DNA of 64,000 nt. Source: Coenobita brevimanus (taxonomy: Eukaryota; Arthropoda; Malacostraca; Decapoda; Coenobitidae). The stretch is taken from assembly GCA_032717465.1 (NCBI GenBank), contig CM064664.1:5719173-5783172 (forward strand), given 5' to 3'. Positions 43,185 through 54,006 of this stretch are shown piece by piece (position 1 is the first letter of the stretch; each line of letters opens with the position of its first letter). Both the position numbers and the translations under genes were made by a program. The notes under the pieces are model-generated. The model was not told the origin of the DNA. It saw only the letters and a list, made by a program, of their open reading frames with translations, and ran no database searches.

Positions 43185-44935
43185 TCCTTATGGCAGCGTC
43201 AGACTTTCTCCTCCAATTCCACCTTAGACGATTCCCGTGCTGTTCCTCCATCACTTCCCCCCTCTGACTTCCTCATGGCTGACATTAAAATTTCATCTGA
43301 TTAATTTTCTGTCATCATAGAACTCAATACTAATAAGGCATATGGGCCTGATGGAGTCCCTCCTGTTGTTCTCAAGAACTGTGCTTCTGTGCTTACACCC
43401 TGCCTAGGCAAACTCTTTCGCCTTTGTCTATCAACTTGTACCTTTTCTTCTTGCTGGAAGTTTGCTCTCATTCTGCCGTCCCAAAGAAGGGTGACCATTC
43501 ACAACAATTTAACAATCGTCCAATTACTTTATCATCCTGAAACCCAAAAGTTTTCGAGTCAATTCTTGATAGAAAAATTTTAAAGCATCTCTCCTATCAA
43601 AACCTTCTTTCTGATCGTCAGTATGGGTCCCATCAGGGACACTCCACTGGCGATCTTCTCACCAACTTTAAGACTCCTGGTCATCCTCCTTTCGGGACTT
43701 TGGTGAAAGCCTTGCCATTGCATTTGACATCCAAAAGGCTTTAGATCGAGTCTGGCATAAATCTTTAATTTCCAAACTGCCCTCTTACGGTGTCTATCCA
43801 TCTACCTGTGCCTTCATCTCCAGCTTCCTTTTGGGTCGTTCTATACTCGCTGTTGTAGACAGCCATTGTTCTTCTCCTCGGTCTGTCAACAATGGTGTTC
43901 CTCAGGGCTCTGTCCTATCACCAACTCTCTTCCTTTTATTCATCAATGACCTTCTAAGCTGTACATCTAACCCTATCCACTCATAAGCTGATGACTCCAC
44001 CCTTCACCTTTCCATTCGGTTCCCACAACGTCCATATCAGCAGTTACTTCAAGAAATAAAGGATAAGGCTATGTCACACCTAATTTCTGACTTGGCTTGT
44101 ATCTCTGACTGGGGTAAAAATAATCTTGTTGTTTTTAATGCATGAAAGACTCAATTCTTACACCTATCAACCCGACAAAATCTTCCACAGTTATACCCAC
44201 TAACGTTTAATAATATTCAGCTTAATCCAGCATCATCCTTGAACATGCTTGGGGTTTCATTTATTTGGGACGTATCTTGGAAAGATCATATTACATCCAT
44301 TGTGAAATATATTTCCAAGACATTTGGTGTGCTAAGCCAACGCCGTTCTTTCTTTACCCCTGCACAATTGTTGACTCTATACAGGGGTTTTATCTGCCCT
44401 TGTGTCGAGTACAACTCTCATGTGTGAGGAAGCTCCCCACATACAGCTCTTTTCCCTAGGGTGGAGTGTAAGGCTTTTCGTCTCATTAACTCTCCTCCTC
44501 TTTCTGACTTCCTTCAACCTCTGTCTCTTCACCACACTGTTGCAACTTTATCTCTTTTCTGTTCTACTTCAATGGTCACTGCTTCTCTGAACTGTCTGCA
44601 TGCATTCGTCCACCTCTTCGACGGGCATGTAGCACCCGTCTAGCAGCAAACTCTCATCCCTTTTCTGTCGAACTCTCTCATGCAAGAGTTAACCGTTACT
44701 CCCAGTCCTTCATTTATGCAACAGGTCAACTCTTGAACTGTTTCCCTCTATCTGAATTTCCTGCTTCCTATGATCTCCAGTCTTTCAAATGCAGTGTGTC
44801 CAGGGATCTCGAAATGATTGGATCTTGAATTTGGCTCTCTCGTATTTTGTTTTCTCTTGGAAGGAACAATAATTGGAGGCCCATGGCCTTTGGTTCCTTC
44901 TTCCTTGCATAAAAAAAATAAAAAATACAAAAAAC
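43185..44935 (+). mobile_element. Jockey/BS-like retroelement copy C, sense, 5'-truncated
   Basis: It aligns with copies A and B in reverse orientation, starting within the reverse transcriptase N-terminal region and ending in an A-rich tail at about 44910-44935. Confidence 0.82.
43190..44645 (+). pseudogene. Copy C reverse transcriptase, frameshifted
   Basis: Plus-strand frames, with shifts and stops, read CLGKLFRLCLSTCTFSSCW (43389-43500) and a GDLLTN...SWSSSFRDFGESLAIAFD stretch near 43660-43720, holding the first catalytic aspartate. GVPQGSVLSPTLFLLFIND follows near 43890-43950. The second catalytic motif reads S-stop-ADDSTLH near 43980. The C-terminal region at 44239-44640 has MLGVSFIWDVSWKDH and a GFICPCVEYNSHV stretch. 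It is the clearest copy for identifying the family, but it is not functional. Confidence 0.82.
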
Positions 44936-45312
44936 CACAGTACGTCTCCTGCACTACAGCAGATGACTTGCACTTTTTTGCTGAGTCGAAATTAATCACT
45001 CGACCACCACACGATCCTCGCACCACACTATAGCTGCTCTACGGTCAAACGACACCCATTTGACACCCATTCGACATCCACTTGACACACATGGTATTCA
45101 CACATGAGGCTATAAATTGTTTAAAGGCCAGCATTCTCGCTCAACTCTGACACACTTTCGACCAGATAACAGCAGGATAAGTATTTATTTGGTTGTTAGC
45201 CGTACCACATCTTCACATGTCCACGGTCATACACGACATACGCACAATTGAGAAATGATCACTGCCACCATAGTACGATGCACACAATTGCCATACGACC
45301 AATTTCGGCCCT

Positions 45313-46279
45313 TTAACCCCTAATGGACAGCCGACCCCCCCGGGTGGCGGGGTTCGATCGCGGTCTGAGTACCCGTAGGAAAATATTAGCCAAAAATCAG
45401 AGATTAACCCTAGAACATTATACTTGGTATGGCTGATAGTACTTACATTCAGCTTTCTCCAGAGACAGGTGTTGAGCCTTCATGGACTAACCAAGGACTT
45501 GTGGAGACTTGCAAAGTTGGGTAACCATATCTTCACTTTCACACCTCCAGTAACCTGGTTTCCCCTCTACCACAGCCTCATTCTGTCACAGTAAACTTTA
45601 TACTACAACGTACAGGTAGTTTGGAATCCGTGTTTGTACAATAAGCACTGAAAATAAGGCTATCAATGAAGCGTACGGCCGACATGCAGCACGGCGGCGG
45701 TCTTCCCGTCACTCAACAAACATTTCCATTTTCACAGCTAAAAACACGTATACTACATTATTTTCAATCATATTACTTCCCAAAAGATCACCGCTTTATT
45801 TTGCCTTACGCCCGTCACTTTATTCTTGTTCCTGTCGGCAGCTTACACTGACTGGGAAGAGCTAGAACTCGCCATAATGTCACTTTGAAAGCCTGAGGTA
45901 AACTGACGCTAAACGGGCAAACCGTGCGAAAAAAAGCTAGTGTGACAACTGGGGAAACAAGCATTTCCTATTAGCATAAACTGCTTGTGAGAGGAGAGCG
46001 CAGATTTACAGTTCTGAACCAGTTCACAGCCAGGCTGGCCGGGCCATGGTGGGGGGGGAGGGGGGAAAAACGCGATACTTGGCAACAACAGAGGTCAGTA
46101 GTACAAAGGTAAAGTATGCTAATTGTAGCTAAAGGGTGGTGGTACTGATAGACAATACCAGCTGGAACATCCTTGCCTGCGTTTATTCAAAATTACCTCG
46201 AATCGCAAACGCGACGATCCGCCATTATGTCCTTTTTGGCGAGCATCACAAACATGACGCCCCGCATTTTAGGGGTTAA
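45313..46279 (+). mobile_element. TTAA-flanked piggyBac-type MITE, family C, copy 2
   Basis: TTAA lies at 45313-45316 and 46276-46279. The termini 'ttaacccctaa' (left) and 'ttaacccctaa' (reverse complement of right) are perfect for 11 bases including the target. The body aligns with copy 1 at both ends. No transposase is present. Confidence 0.85.
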
Positions 46280-46564
46280 ACATAGGGGGAGGGTCATCCA
46301 CCCACTTCATTTTACCACTGGAGCTACTACAGACAACATGGAGGCCAACACGGGCGTCCTTGACCAACTTGCCACCAACATGACAGACGACGAAGCCTAT
46401 GAAGCCCAATTCAACTACAACCAGATGCTGATAAGCAACTTGAAACTTCAGCTGTGTTGCACCACTGTTGAGTGTGTTGTGCGCATCTTGTGTGTGTCGT
46501 GTGCACATCCAACAGAGCTCCTGCACCTATCCTGTGGAACGTATGCAAATCGGGTGTTTGTCAT

Positions 46565-48707
46565 TGTAATGCTAGGTGTTTTAGGTTCGGCTTCCAGTTC
46601 CTTAAATGCCTAACATATAGCGGGGCTCTCTTTTGAGACTGGGGCTTGGACAAATAAGAGAGAGGCAGGACACAAAAACTCCAGGCAATAACCTTACACC
46701 AGTATTACTTAGTCAGACAGGGGAATCAGCAGATGTTACAGACACGATATAATGGCCGATTATAAACTCTTATAATTAGATAGGGTTAACAGTATCTCAC
46801 AGGATACTGTTTGGGAATAATGACAACAACACTGGAGGTGGAATATTCTAAATTGGTATAGTCCAGGGTCTCTAAGCGAGTGGAGATGCTAGAGCTATTT
46901 CTCACTGGGGGGGGTGTAAGGCACTGGGGTCTAATTATGATTATATTAGTATGAGGTAGAGTCTAATGGTAATGTGTTTACATTGTTATTTCCTACTCGT
47001 AGGTTGCTTTTAATCAATTACCATCACTCACTCCACTGCTTTGGTGTTTATCTTATTACTGTATGGTAGTTCACTGTGTCTATTCTTCTTTTCAACACTT
47101 TGGTCTATCACTGTCAATTCACTATTCCACCTCGTCACTGCTTGAGCACTATCACTGCACAGTTACAGTCACTATGGTTAATCTGGCACCGAGGGTGCAG
47201 CTGAGGGGCAGCACAGTTCCGCTACTGATGGGGCTGGGCACGACCAGGAGACTCAATGCTCAGGGGGCACGGGATCACGCGCAGGGACGTCTGCTCTTGT
47301 CCGAGGCTGTGGGTGGTGAAGGGTCCCTTACTCTCAGGGCTGGGGACAGGAGTGCAGCCCTCAGGGCTGGGGCCAAACAATTGCCTGATCTGGTTGTTCA
47401 TTCTCCTGATGGAGAGGGAGGTCCTCTGTCGTCGAGGTGTAGGAAGTTCCCACCCAGGCATTCTGGGGATGGTCTGGGGTTCCCGAGGACTGCGGTCCCC
47501 AGGGCTGGGCGTCACCGACAGGAAGGGGCTGCAACACTGGTCTGCATCAGGGTCCATCAGATGGGACTCCTCCAGAGCCAGTTGTAGGGAACAGAGGCCA
47601 GGGGAGACTACAGGGCCTCTCCAATACTCCTTGATGCCCTCTGCATTGGGGGTTGGGGAACAGGCATCAAGCTTAGGCAGCAGGGCGGCTCTCAGCCACT
47701 TCCTGCCGTAGGGCCCAGCTACTGGCCGTGGCTTCCTAGGGGCGCAGCTACAAGCCGCGAAGGCCGGCTACTGGCCGTGGCCTGAGAGGGTTAGTGACTG
47801 CCAGCAAACCCAGGGACACCTTCGGAGCGGCTACAGGCCGTCTGATGAAGGCGGGAGCGACTACAGGCCGACTCCTGCAGGAGGTGTAGAGTGGCTACAG
47901 GCCGACTCCTGCAGGAGGTGTAGAGCGGCTACAGGCCGACTCCTGCAGGAGGTGTAGAGCGGCCACAGGCTGACTCCTGCAGGAGGTGTAGAGCGGCTAC
48001 AGGCCGACTCAGGGGGGACACCTTTGGAGCTGCTACTGGCCGTCTGATGAAGGCGGGAGTGGCTACTGGCCGTCTCCTTCAGGAGAGGTGAGTGGCTACT
48101 GGCCGTCTCAGGGGGAACACCTTCGCAGCGGCTACAGGCCATCTGACGAAGGTGGGAGCAGCTACAGGCTGTCTCCTTCAGGAGGGGTTTGGAGCAGCTA
48201 CCGGCCGTCTCCCTAAGGACACCTTCAGAGCAATCACAGGTCGTCTCTTGGCGACGGCGAGAGCGGCTACCTCCCGTCTCCTGATTACCCTCAGGACGGC
48301 TACAGGCAGTTTCTTTCGCGAGAGGCGAGTGGCTACTGGCCGACTGAAAGAGGAAGACACCTTTAGATAGGCTACTGGCTATGTCTTGATGAAGGCGGGA
48401 GCGGCTACTTGCCGTCTCCTCTGGGGTGCTGGCAGGAGCTTGATAGGCAGCTCCACCCCTTAGCTGGTTGGTGGAGACTCACGTGGAAGGTAGTGCAGTA
48501 TTCCCGCTATGGCGACGGCAGTTGGGCTCTGGGTCATAGTGGTGCGCAGCCCAGGCTGACTTAGGCCGTTGTCGCACCGAGTCCCTGTGCACTGCTGCTG
48601 CTCCTCCGTGGGCTCCTTGTGGGAGTGTCTGGGTGTTCATGGGGGCACTATGCTGTATTCCCTGTGGGGGTGGCTGGGTATTCCAGGGGGCACTATGCTG
48701 CATTTTA
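46565..48707 (-). repeat. Gypsy-1 3' LTR with internal motif array
   Basis: It begins 'tgtaatgctaggtg' and ends 'tgctgcatttta' on the plus strand. In element orientation the ends are TAAAATGC...GCATTACA. From about 47700 to 48420 it contains more than 20 variants of 'ggctacnggccg[t/a]ct'. Five nearly identical ~36-base units lie at about 47875-48015. The internal side carries a short purine-rich stretch (reverse complement 'aggagacggtgg'), a plausible polypurine tract. Confidence 0.9.
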
Positions 48708-48849
48708 CCACCGTCTCCTGGAAAAAAGTCACGTCCCCATGACTGGAGGTGGTAGACTTGCATATCATGGGTGGTGTAGACTGGCTGTAGGTGTCGGAGG
48801 AGGGCATGCCAGGCTGTGGTGGCGGTGTTCTCGTCCTGCTCTGTGTCAC

Positions 48850-50235
48850 AGGTGAGGAAGAGGGTGGATGTGGTGGTGGAGGAGTGGAGGAGTTGGAGGG
48901 GATGGTGTGGTCCTCGGACTCGTTGGTTGCATCCGAGTGACGGTGCCCATACAGCTCGCCGTATCTTCTTGGTGGTAGTTGTTGCCCGTGGTATGGTGTG
49001 ATGCTGAATGATTGAGATGGATGGTAGGTGTCGGGTTTTATGCCGAGATAATGCGGCGTAGTGTTTCTGGGGAGTATAGGTGGCTGGGATTTGGGCTTGA
49101 TGTAGCGTGAGGGTGAGGTGGTTTAGGGCAGGGGTGGGAGTGTGATTTTGTGGTGAGGCGGGTGGGGTGAGGGAGTGGGTGTATCAGGCGGGTGGGCAGG
49201 AGAGGCACCCGGAGCGGGTGTGATTGTTTTGAGGGTCGGTGTGGGTGGTGACATGGGTGTGCGGGGTTGGTGTGGGCGTGAGGCGCATGGGGCGCGTGCG
49301 GTTGGGTGGGAGATGGTTGAGGCGGGGGGTTGGGAGTTTGGAGTGGGAGTGGGGGGTGCAGTGGGTTGGAGGGGGTGGGGGCAGCAGTGGGTGAGGGCAG
49401 AGGTGGAGGTGTGGGGGTGAGGGTGGGACACGTGGTGCTGGGCGTGGGGGAGTGGGTGGCTGGTAGAGAAGGGGTGGGGGAGCAACAGGGTGTTGGTGGT
49501 GCAAGTGGGTTGTCAGGTGAGGTGTGATGCGGCGTGGCGGCTGGGGAGACTGAAGTGGCAGGGGAGGGGGAGAGGGAGGGAGATGGGGAGGAGGAGATGT
49601 AGCATTCGTAGGTAGGAGGGGGGGTGGCACTGGGGTAGAGGGTGGGACAGGGCATGGGTCCGGGGCGGTGGGGGCAGGAGGGGGGAAGGGGAGCATGTGC
49701 CGGGTTTGGAGGGTGCGAGGGGCACTGTGGTAGTTAACAGTGACCTGATAGGGGTTGGGAACGCGAGTGATGGTGTGGGATCCCGTGAAGCGGGGTGGTG
49801 CGGGTTTGTGAGGGGTGGGGAGCGGGGCAATAATGACAGTGTCACCTGGTTTGCAGGGGTTGGAGGCTGTGTCGGGGCTGAGGTCTAGGTTGTGTTGGAG
49901 GTGGGTCAAACGGCGCTTGAGGTAGTGCAGTGGGTCCATCGTGGGAGCGGAGGTGGGAGGTTGCAGATCCTGCCGAAGGGGCAGCAGGAGGGGTGTCTCT
50001 CTGAATACTCGCTCATATGGCAAAATTCTGTCCTCTCGGGGGCAGGAGTTGATGCCCCATTGTACGATTTTTACATGGGTGGGCCAGTGATTGTCCTTAG
50101 TGGCTTCTATTCGTGTGTGGAGCTGAATCATGAGGGAACGATGGCTGCACTTGCACACTGCATTTTCCTGTGGCCAGTAGGGGGAGGAGTGGGAGATGTT
50201 GTACCCGAAAATATGGCTAGTTCCTCCCAGATCTT
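48850..50235 (-). pseudogene. Gypsy-1 integrase C-terminal region with long proline-rich tail
   Basis: After a decayed stretch at 50235-50060, the minus-strand frame resumes with REDRILPYERVFRETPLLLP and then KPGDTVIIAPLPTPHKPAPP and a RFTGSHTITRVPNPYQVTV segment. This is the small C-terminal DNA-binding fold of Ty3/gypsy integrases, here at about 49880-49740. It is followed by roughly 180 residues that are nearly half proline (poly-P interspersed with H, T and S), down to about 49184. Such a long proline-rich tail is unusual for the family. The frame is open, which argues that it was once translated rather than random. Confidence 0.7.
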
Positions 50236-50239
50236 ATCG

Positions 50240-50870
50240 GTGCATTTGGGTATCTGAGTGGATCACTTGGGGAATGCCAAAGTAGGGAAAAATGTGCTGA
50301 AGGAGGGCATTGGCTACTGTGACGGCTTGGTGTTCCTTCGCTGGACAGGCCACGACGAACTTGCAATACATGTCTATGAACGTGATGACGTATCTATAGC
50401 CTGATTTTGGAGGCAGGGTCCGTACCACATCAATTGCTAACAGCTGCCAGGGTTTGTGGGCGGTGATATGGCTCGATGGTCCTGCGGAGCATGTGATGTC
50501 TTTGCCAAGGGCACAGGAGTGGCAGCTTTGGATGATTTCTTTGGCGAGGGCGGAAGGGTTGGGTGCCCAGTATGCGTCGTTGAAAACTTGCAGCAGTTTT
50601 TTTGTACCCAGGTGAACGCCTTTGTGAGTGTGAAGGTGTCGTATGGCATCGAGGGTGGTGTCAGGGGCTAGGAGAATATGACCGGAGGGGGTCAGGAGGT
50701 GATCGCCCTGCCAATACAGTTTTTTGAAAAGGTGGTGAGGAATCCAAGGGGGTCGCTCCTTGCGGTGCCACTGCTAGAGGAGGTCTGGTTCCGGCTGGGC
50801 TGCGTGGATGGGAAGCCAAGAGAGAGCGTCCATGTTGGTATGGAGTTTGCCGGGTGGGTATGAGATCTCG
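50240..50870 (-). pseudogene. Gypsy-1 integrase: zinc-binding and catalytic domains, broken
   Basis: Minus-strand reading gives an HLHTHKGVHLGTKKLLQ segment (histidine pair) and SCHSCALGKD (cysteine pair) of the HHCC finger at about 50655-50500. WQLLAIDVVRTLP, with the first catalytic aspartate, and YRYVITFIDMYCKF follow. IPQVIHSDTQ carries the second aspartate near 50250. A frame break or deletion follows directly (QMHR then stop), so the catalytic glutamate block is lost or shifted. The integrase acts in chromosomal insertion of the cDNA. This copy cannot be functional. Confidence 0.82.
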
Positions 50871-50939
50871 TAATTCAACTCCTCCAGAGTTTCTCACCCT
50901 TCTGATGAGTTGGGCATAGCGGGTGTCAGACTGTCATAA

Positions 50940-52003
50940 CCACTGGAGGGATTGGTCGTCTGTAATGATGGTGACTTGGGTCCCGGAGAGTTATGCCCAG
51001 AAGTGTTCGAGCGCCTAGATTATGCCCAAGCATTCTTGCTTGGTGGCGCCATAGATTTTCTCCGCCTGATTCAGAGTACGGCTGGCACAGGCAATGATGT
51101 GTTCATGGGCCTCTTAGACTTCTCCCAACACAGTGCCTAGGGCAAGGAGGGAGACGTTGGTATAGAGGTGGAAGGGAAGGGCGTAGTCGGGAAAAGCCAT
51201 GATGGGGGCGGAAATGAGTTTGTCTTTAAGCTGCTGGAAGGCAGCTCGTCTCTACTCCGTCCAGAGGAATGGTTCCTCCTTATGGGTCAGCTCGTGGAGT
51301 GGTTTGGCATTGTGGGTAAACCCTTCACGAAACGGCGGTAATAGGATATCAAGCCAAGGAAGGCTCTGACGCCGTGTACGTCCTTTGGTGGGAGTATATC
51401 TGCAATAGCATGGAGCTTGTCAGGGTTGGGAGATATTCCTGCCTGGGAGATGACATGCCCCAGGAACGAGACGGTTCTGGCGGCTAGAAAGCACTTGGTG
51501 GGCCGGAGTTTGAGGCCTGCCTGTCGGATCCTGGTAAAAACCCGGCGGAGGCGCTGCAGGTGGTCAGCCCAGGTTTGGCTGAAAACAATGACGTCATCCA
51601 AGTACGTGAGGCATCTTTCCCACATGAGACTGCTGAGGACGGACTCCATTAACCTGGAGAAGGTGGCGGGGGCTTTGCAGAGACCGAACGGCAAGACATT
51701 AAACTCGTAATGTTTCCCGTTACTAGTCGAGAAAGCAGTTTTGCCTCGATCTTCCTGTCGCACGGGAACCTGCCAATACCCTGACTGGAGGTCTAGGGTA
51801 GAGAACCAGGACACTCCATACTGGGAATCCAGGGAATCGTCTATACGCGGGATTGGAGTGGCGTCATTGGTAGTTATGTCGTTAAGTTGATGGTAGTCGA
51901 CGCAGAACCACATTGTGCCGTCCTTCTTCCTCACGAGGATGACAGGGAAGGACCAGGGGCTGGTGGAGGGGGAGAAGACTCCAGCTTCGATCATCTCTTG
52001 CAC
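50940..52003 (-). pseudogene. Gypsy-1 reverse transcriptase and RNase H
   Basis: The frame 52003-51287 (238 residues) begins with MIEAGVFSPSTSPWSFPVIL and RKKDGTMWFCVDYHQLN. It has FSTLDLQSGYWQVPV (first catalytic aspartate), LPFGLCKAPATFSRLM and the active-site YLDD at residues 134-137, then GHVISQAGI and RAFLGLISYYRRF. RNase H follows at 51290-50940 with a stop-broken reading (AFQQLKDKLISAPIMAFPD, then a TKQECLGII-like block). This is classic Ty3/gypsy sequence. The RT core is intact by eye, but RNase H contains several stops. Confidence 0.92.
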
Positions 52004-52042
52004 CTGGCGGTCTTCCTCTTCCCGCTGTTTAGGATTCTTTCG

Positions 52043-52678
52043 TCAGGATGGCTGTCGGATAGGCGGGCCCATTGTATGAATTTTGTGAGCCAGGTAGGTG
52101 GTGTGTCCGATGTCCCCTGGCCCTGCTGCAAACAGATCCTGGAAATCCAGGAGGAGGCGGCGAAGGGTGTCCGACTGATAGGCGGAGAGATGGTTGGGAA
52201 TGGGGGGCAGGGGAGCGGGGGAGTAGGAGGGAGAAGAGGCACAGGGCTCGTCTTCCTCCATCTCTTCGATTACGAGCCCTTTAGGGAGGGTGAGGGGTGA
52301 AGGGACGAGGTTGGCGATTCTGACTGCCGTACGATGCGGGGGAAGGAAAGTCAGAGGCAGAAGGCAGGCCGAGAGGGTTCCCGGCGACAGGAGTGAGGAG
52401 CATAGGACAGAGGGGCTGGAGGGCCGGTTGAGGGGCACCCAGGCTTCATGATGGGTGGGAATGGTGACGGCGGCAGAAATGGTGGCAGGAAAAGAGGGAG
52501 GGGGGGTGGTGGAAGGTAATAAGAAAGGGAGAGGGTGGGGGGGAATAAGAGGGGGAGGGGGGGAAGAAGAAGGAAGGGGGGTTGGAGTCTTCCAGCCAGG
52601 GCCGTGGCATGCAGGTGCAGACGGGCCGGGGGGGGAGGGTCGGGCGGTGCACGGAACTGGAGCTGTCTGTTGCGGCAA
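52043..52678 (-). pseudogene. Gypsy-1 region between protease and reverse transcriptase, proline-rich
   Basis: The frame 52678-52043 starts in proline- and serine-rich sequence (PPGPSAPACHGPGW, then many PP pairs). It becomes more conserved near its end: RIANLVPSPLTLPKGLVIEEM and LRRLLLDFQDLFAAGPGDIGHT, where the latter is the usual lead-in to the Ty3/gypsy reverse transcriptase. The ~70-residue proline-rich stretch is not part of the common family plan. A frame break separates it from the protease above and from the RT frame below. Confidence 0.7.
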
Positions 52679-52782
52679 TCTATGGTGGCCCCTAACTTCT
52701 ACAACAGGTCCAGCCCCAGGTACCCGTCGTAATTTCGGCAGGAAGAGTCGAAAATTACAAACTGGTGCTGGGTTGACATCGG

Positions 52783-53253
52783 TTAGTGGGTGTCGACTCT
52801 TAGGACCCGTGTCTCCCCACTGATGGGCAGGGGGCCATCCCCCGCATCCACAAGGTGAGTAGCTGTGGGGTAGAATGGGCCAAAGGTCGATTTGTGGTGG
52901 GAGAAGTAATGGCTATAAAGGCAGGATCTGGCTGCTCCAGTATCGACCAGAAGTCTGGCTTTCGCCCCGTTCAGCTTGATCTTGTGGTAATCTGGGGGGC
53001 GATATTTGGGGGAAATGGCCCCCACCACCGTGGGATTGAGCAGGGGCAGGCCTAAAAATCCAGCTGTCTGGGGCCTCCTTCTTCTTGCTCCAGCTCCTGT
53101 TCCCCAGAATCGGTCTCCTCCACAGATCCAGGTTCGTCCTCTGTTGCCTTGTCCTCTAGAGAGGAGACTTTGCGCAGGCCTGGGGTGGTAGTTTTCTGAC
53201 ATGAAGCCTTCAACTGGTTCCGGATATCGTGCAGTGGGCATCTGGAGCTGCAC
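52783..53253 (-). pseudogene. Gypsy-1 aspartic protease
   Basis: On the minus strand the frame contains LLVDTGAARSCLY, with the catalytic DTG at residues 104-106, preceded by a KIKLNGAKA strand. This is the retropepsin pattern. About 40 residues later a VDAGDGPLPISG segment fits the second half of a monomer. The frame overlaps the gag frame by about 200 bases in a different phase, which suggests expression by ribosomal frameshifting in the ancestor. Only the part from about residue 70 looks protein-like. A stop ends the frame at 52783-52785. Confidence 0.85.
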
Positions 53254-53942
53254 GCCAAGAATTCCCAGGGATTCACTAGGATAAGGTTGGGGTTCTCACT
53301 GTGGGTGGGGCGCCAGTGTGTCGGGTGTGCCCTAGGTGGGCTAGGCGCTGGGGTGGTGCTGGTGTGGGGCATAGGCAGACGTGGCTTGACTGGGGGAGCC
53401 GGAATTTTGGTGGGAAACTTTTTTACCACGTTGATCTGCTGGGGTGCTGGCCTGGAGGTCAGGAGGCGCCGTATTAGTTGGATGTCTCTATCCATGTCTC
53501 CAGTCGGGTCATGGATCGTAAAGTGTTCTTTTACATCACTGGAGAGCACTCTCAGGAGAGTGTTAAAAGTATGCTGTTTCCGGATTTCATCATCTGCCTC
53601 CGGGTAGGCAGCGGTGACCAGGCGTCTTGCCCGAATTAGGGTATCATCTAGATTCCCGTCAAAAGTCAAACTATCCAGTTGGGATAGTGCCACCACTTTC
53701 TCTAGTGATGGGTTGATGGCTTGGGTCATGAGTCTCATGAAATTTTGCCAGATGAGCTCTAGAACGATTTTTGGTGCAATATTAGCCACCGCTTTGCCCA
53801 ACAGTGGGAGTGTAACTGCAATTTTTTGTTGGTCATTTTCAAAACTGATATCTAGTAAAGGTTTGATGATCGTCAGATAAGTGCGAACATCGTACTGTTT
53901 GGGGTAGAGCTTTGGCAATTGCACGTGAGGTTTGGTTGCCAT
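53052..53942 (-). pseudogene. Gypsy-1 gag-like protein
   Basis: An intact 296-codon frame starts 64 bases downstream of the 5' LTR edge, in the expected gag position. The N-terminal ~150 residues are helical in character (YLTIIKPLLDISFENDQQKIAVTLPLL, AYPEADDEIRKQHTFNTLL), like capsid domains of Ty3/gypsy gags. A proline-rich middle (TSTTPAPSPPRAHP) and a strongly acidic C-terminal tail (EDEPGSVEETDSGEQELEQ) follow. No CCHC zinc knuckle was found; only an isolated CSSRCPLH occurs. Gag proteins package the RNA into particles. Confidence 0.75.
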
Positions 53943-54006
53943 TTTTCCGGTATTTCCTGACTACCTCTCTCGTATGCCCAGGTCAAGAACCACTGCTGTC
54001 CACCAG

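Noticed and set aside
47063..48370. Apparent 90-240 residue proteins in the Gypsy LTRs
   Set aside because: They are read through the LTR motif array in several frames on both strands; periodic DNA explains them.
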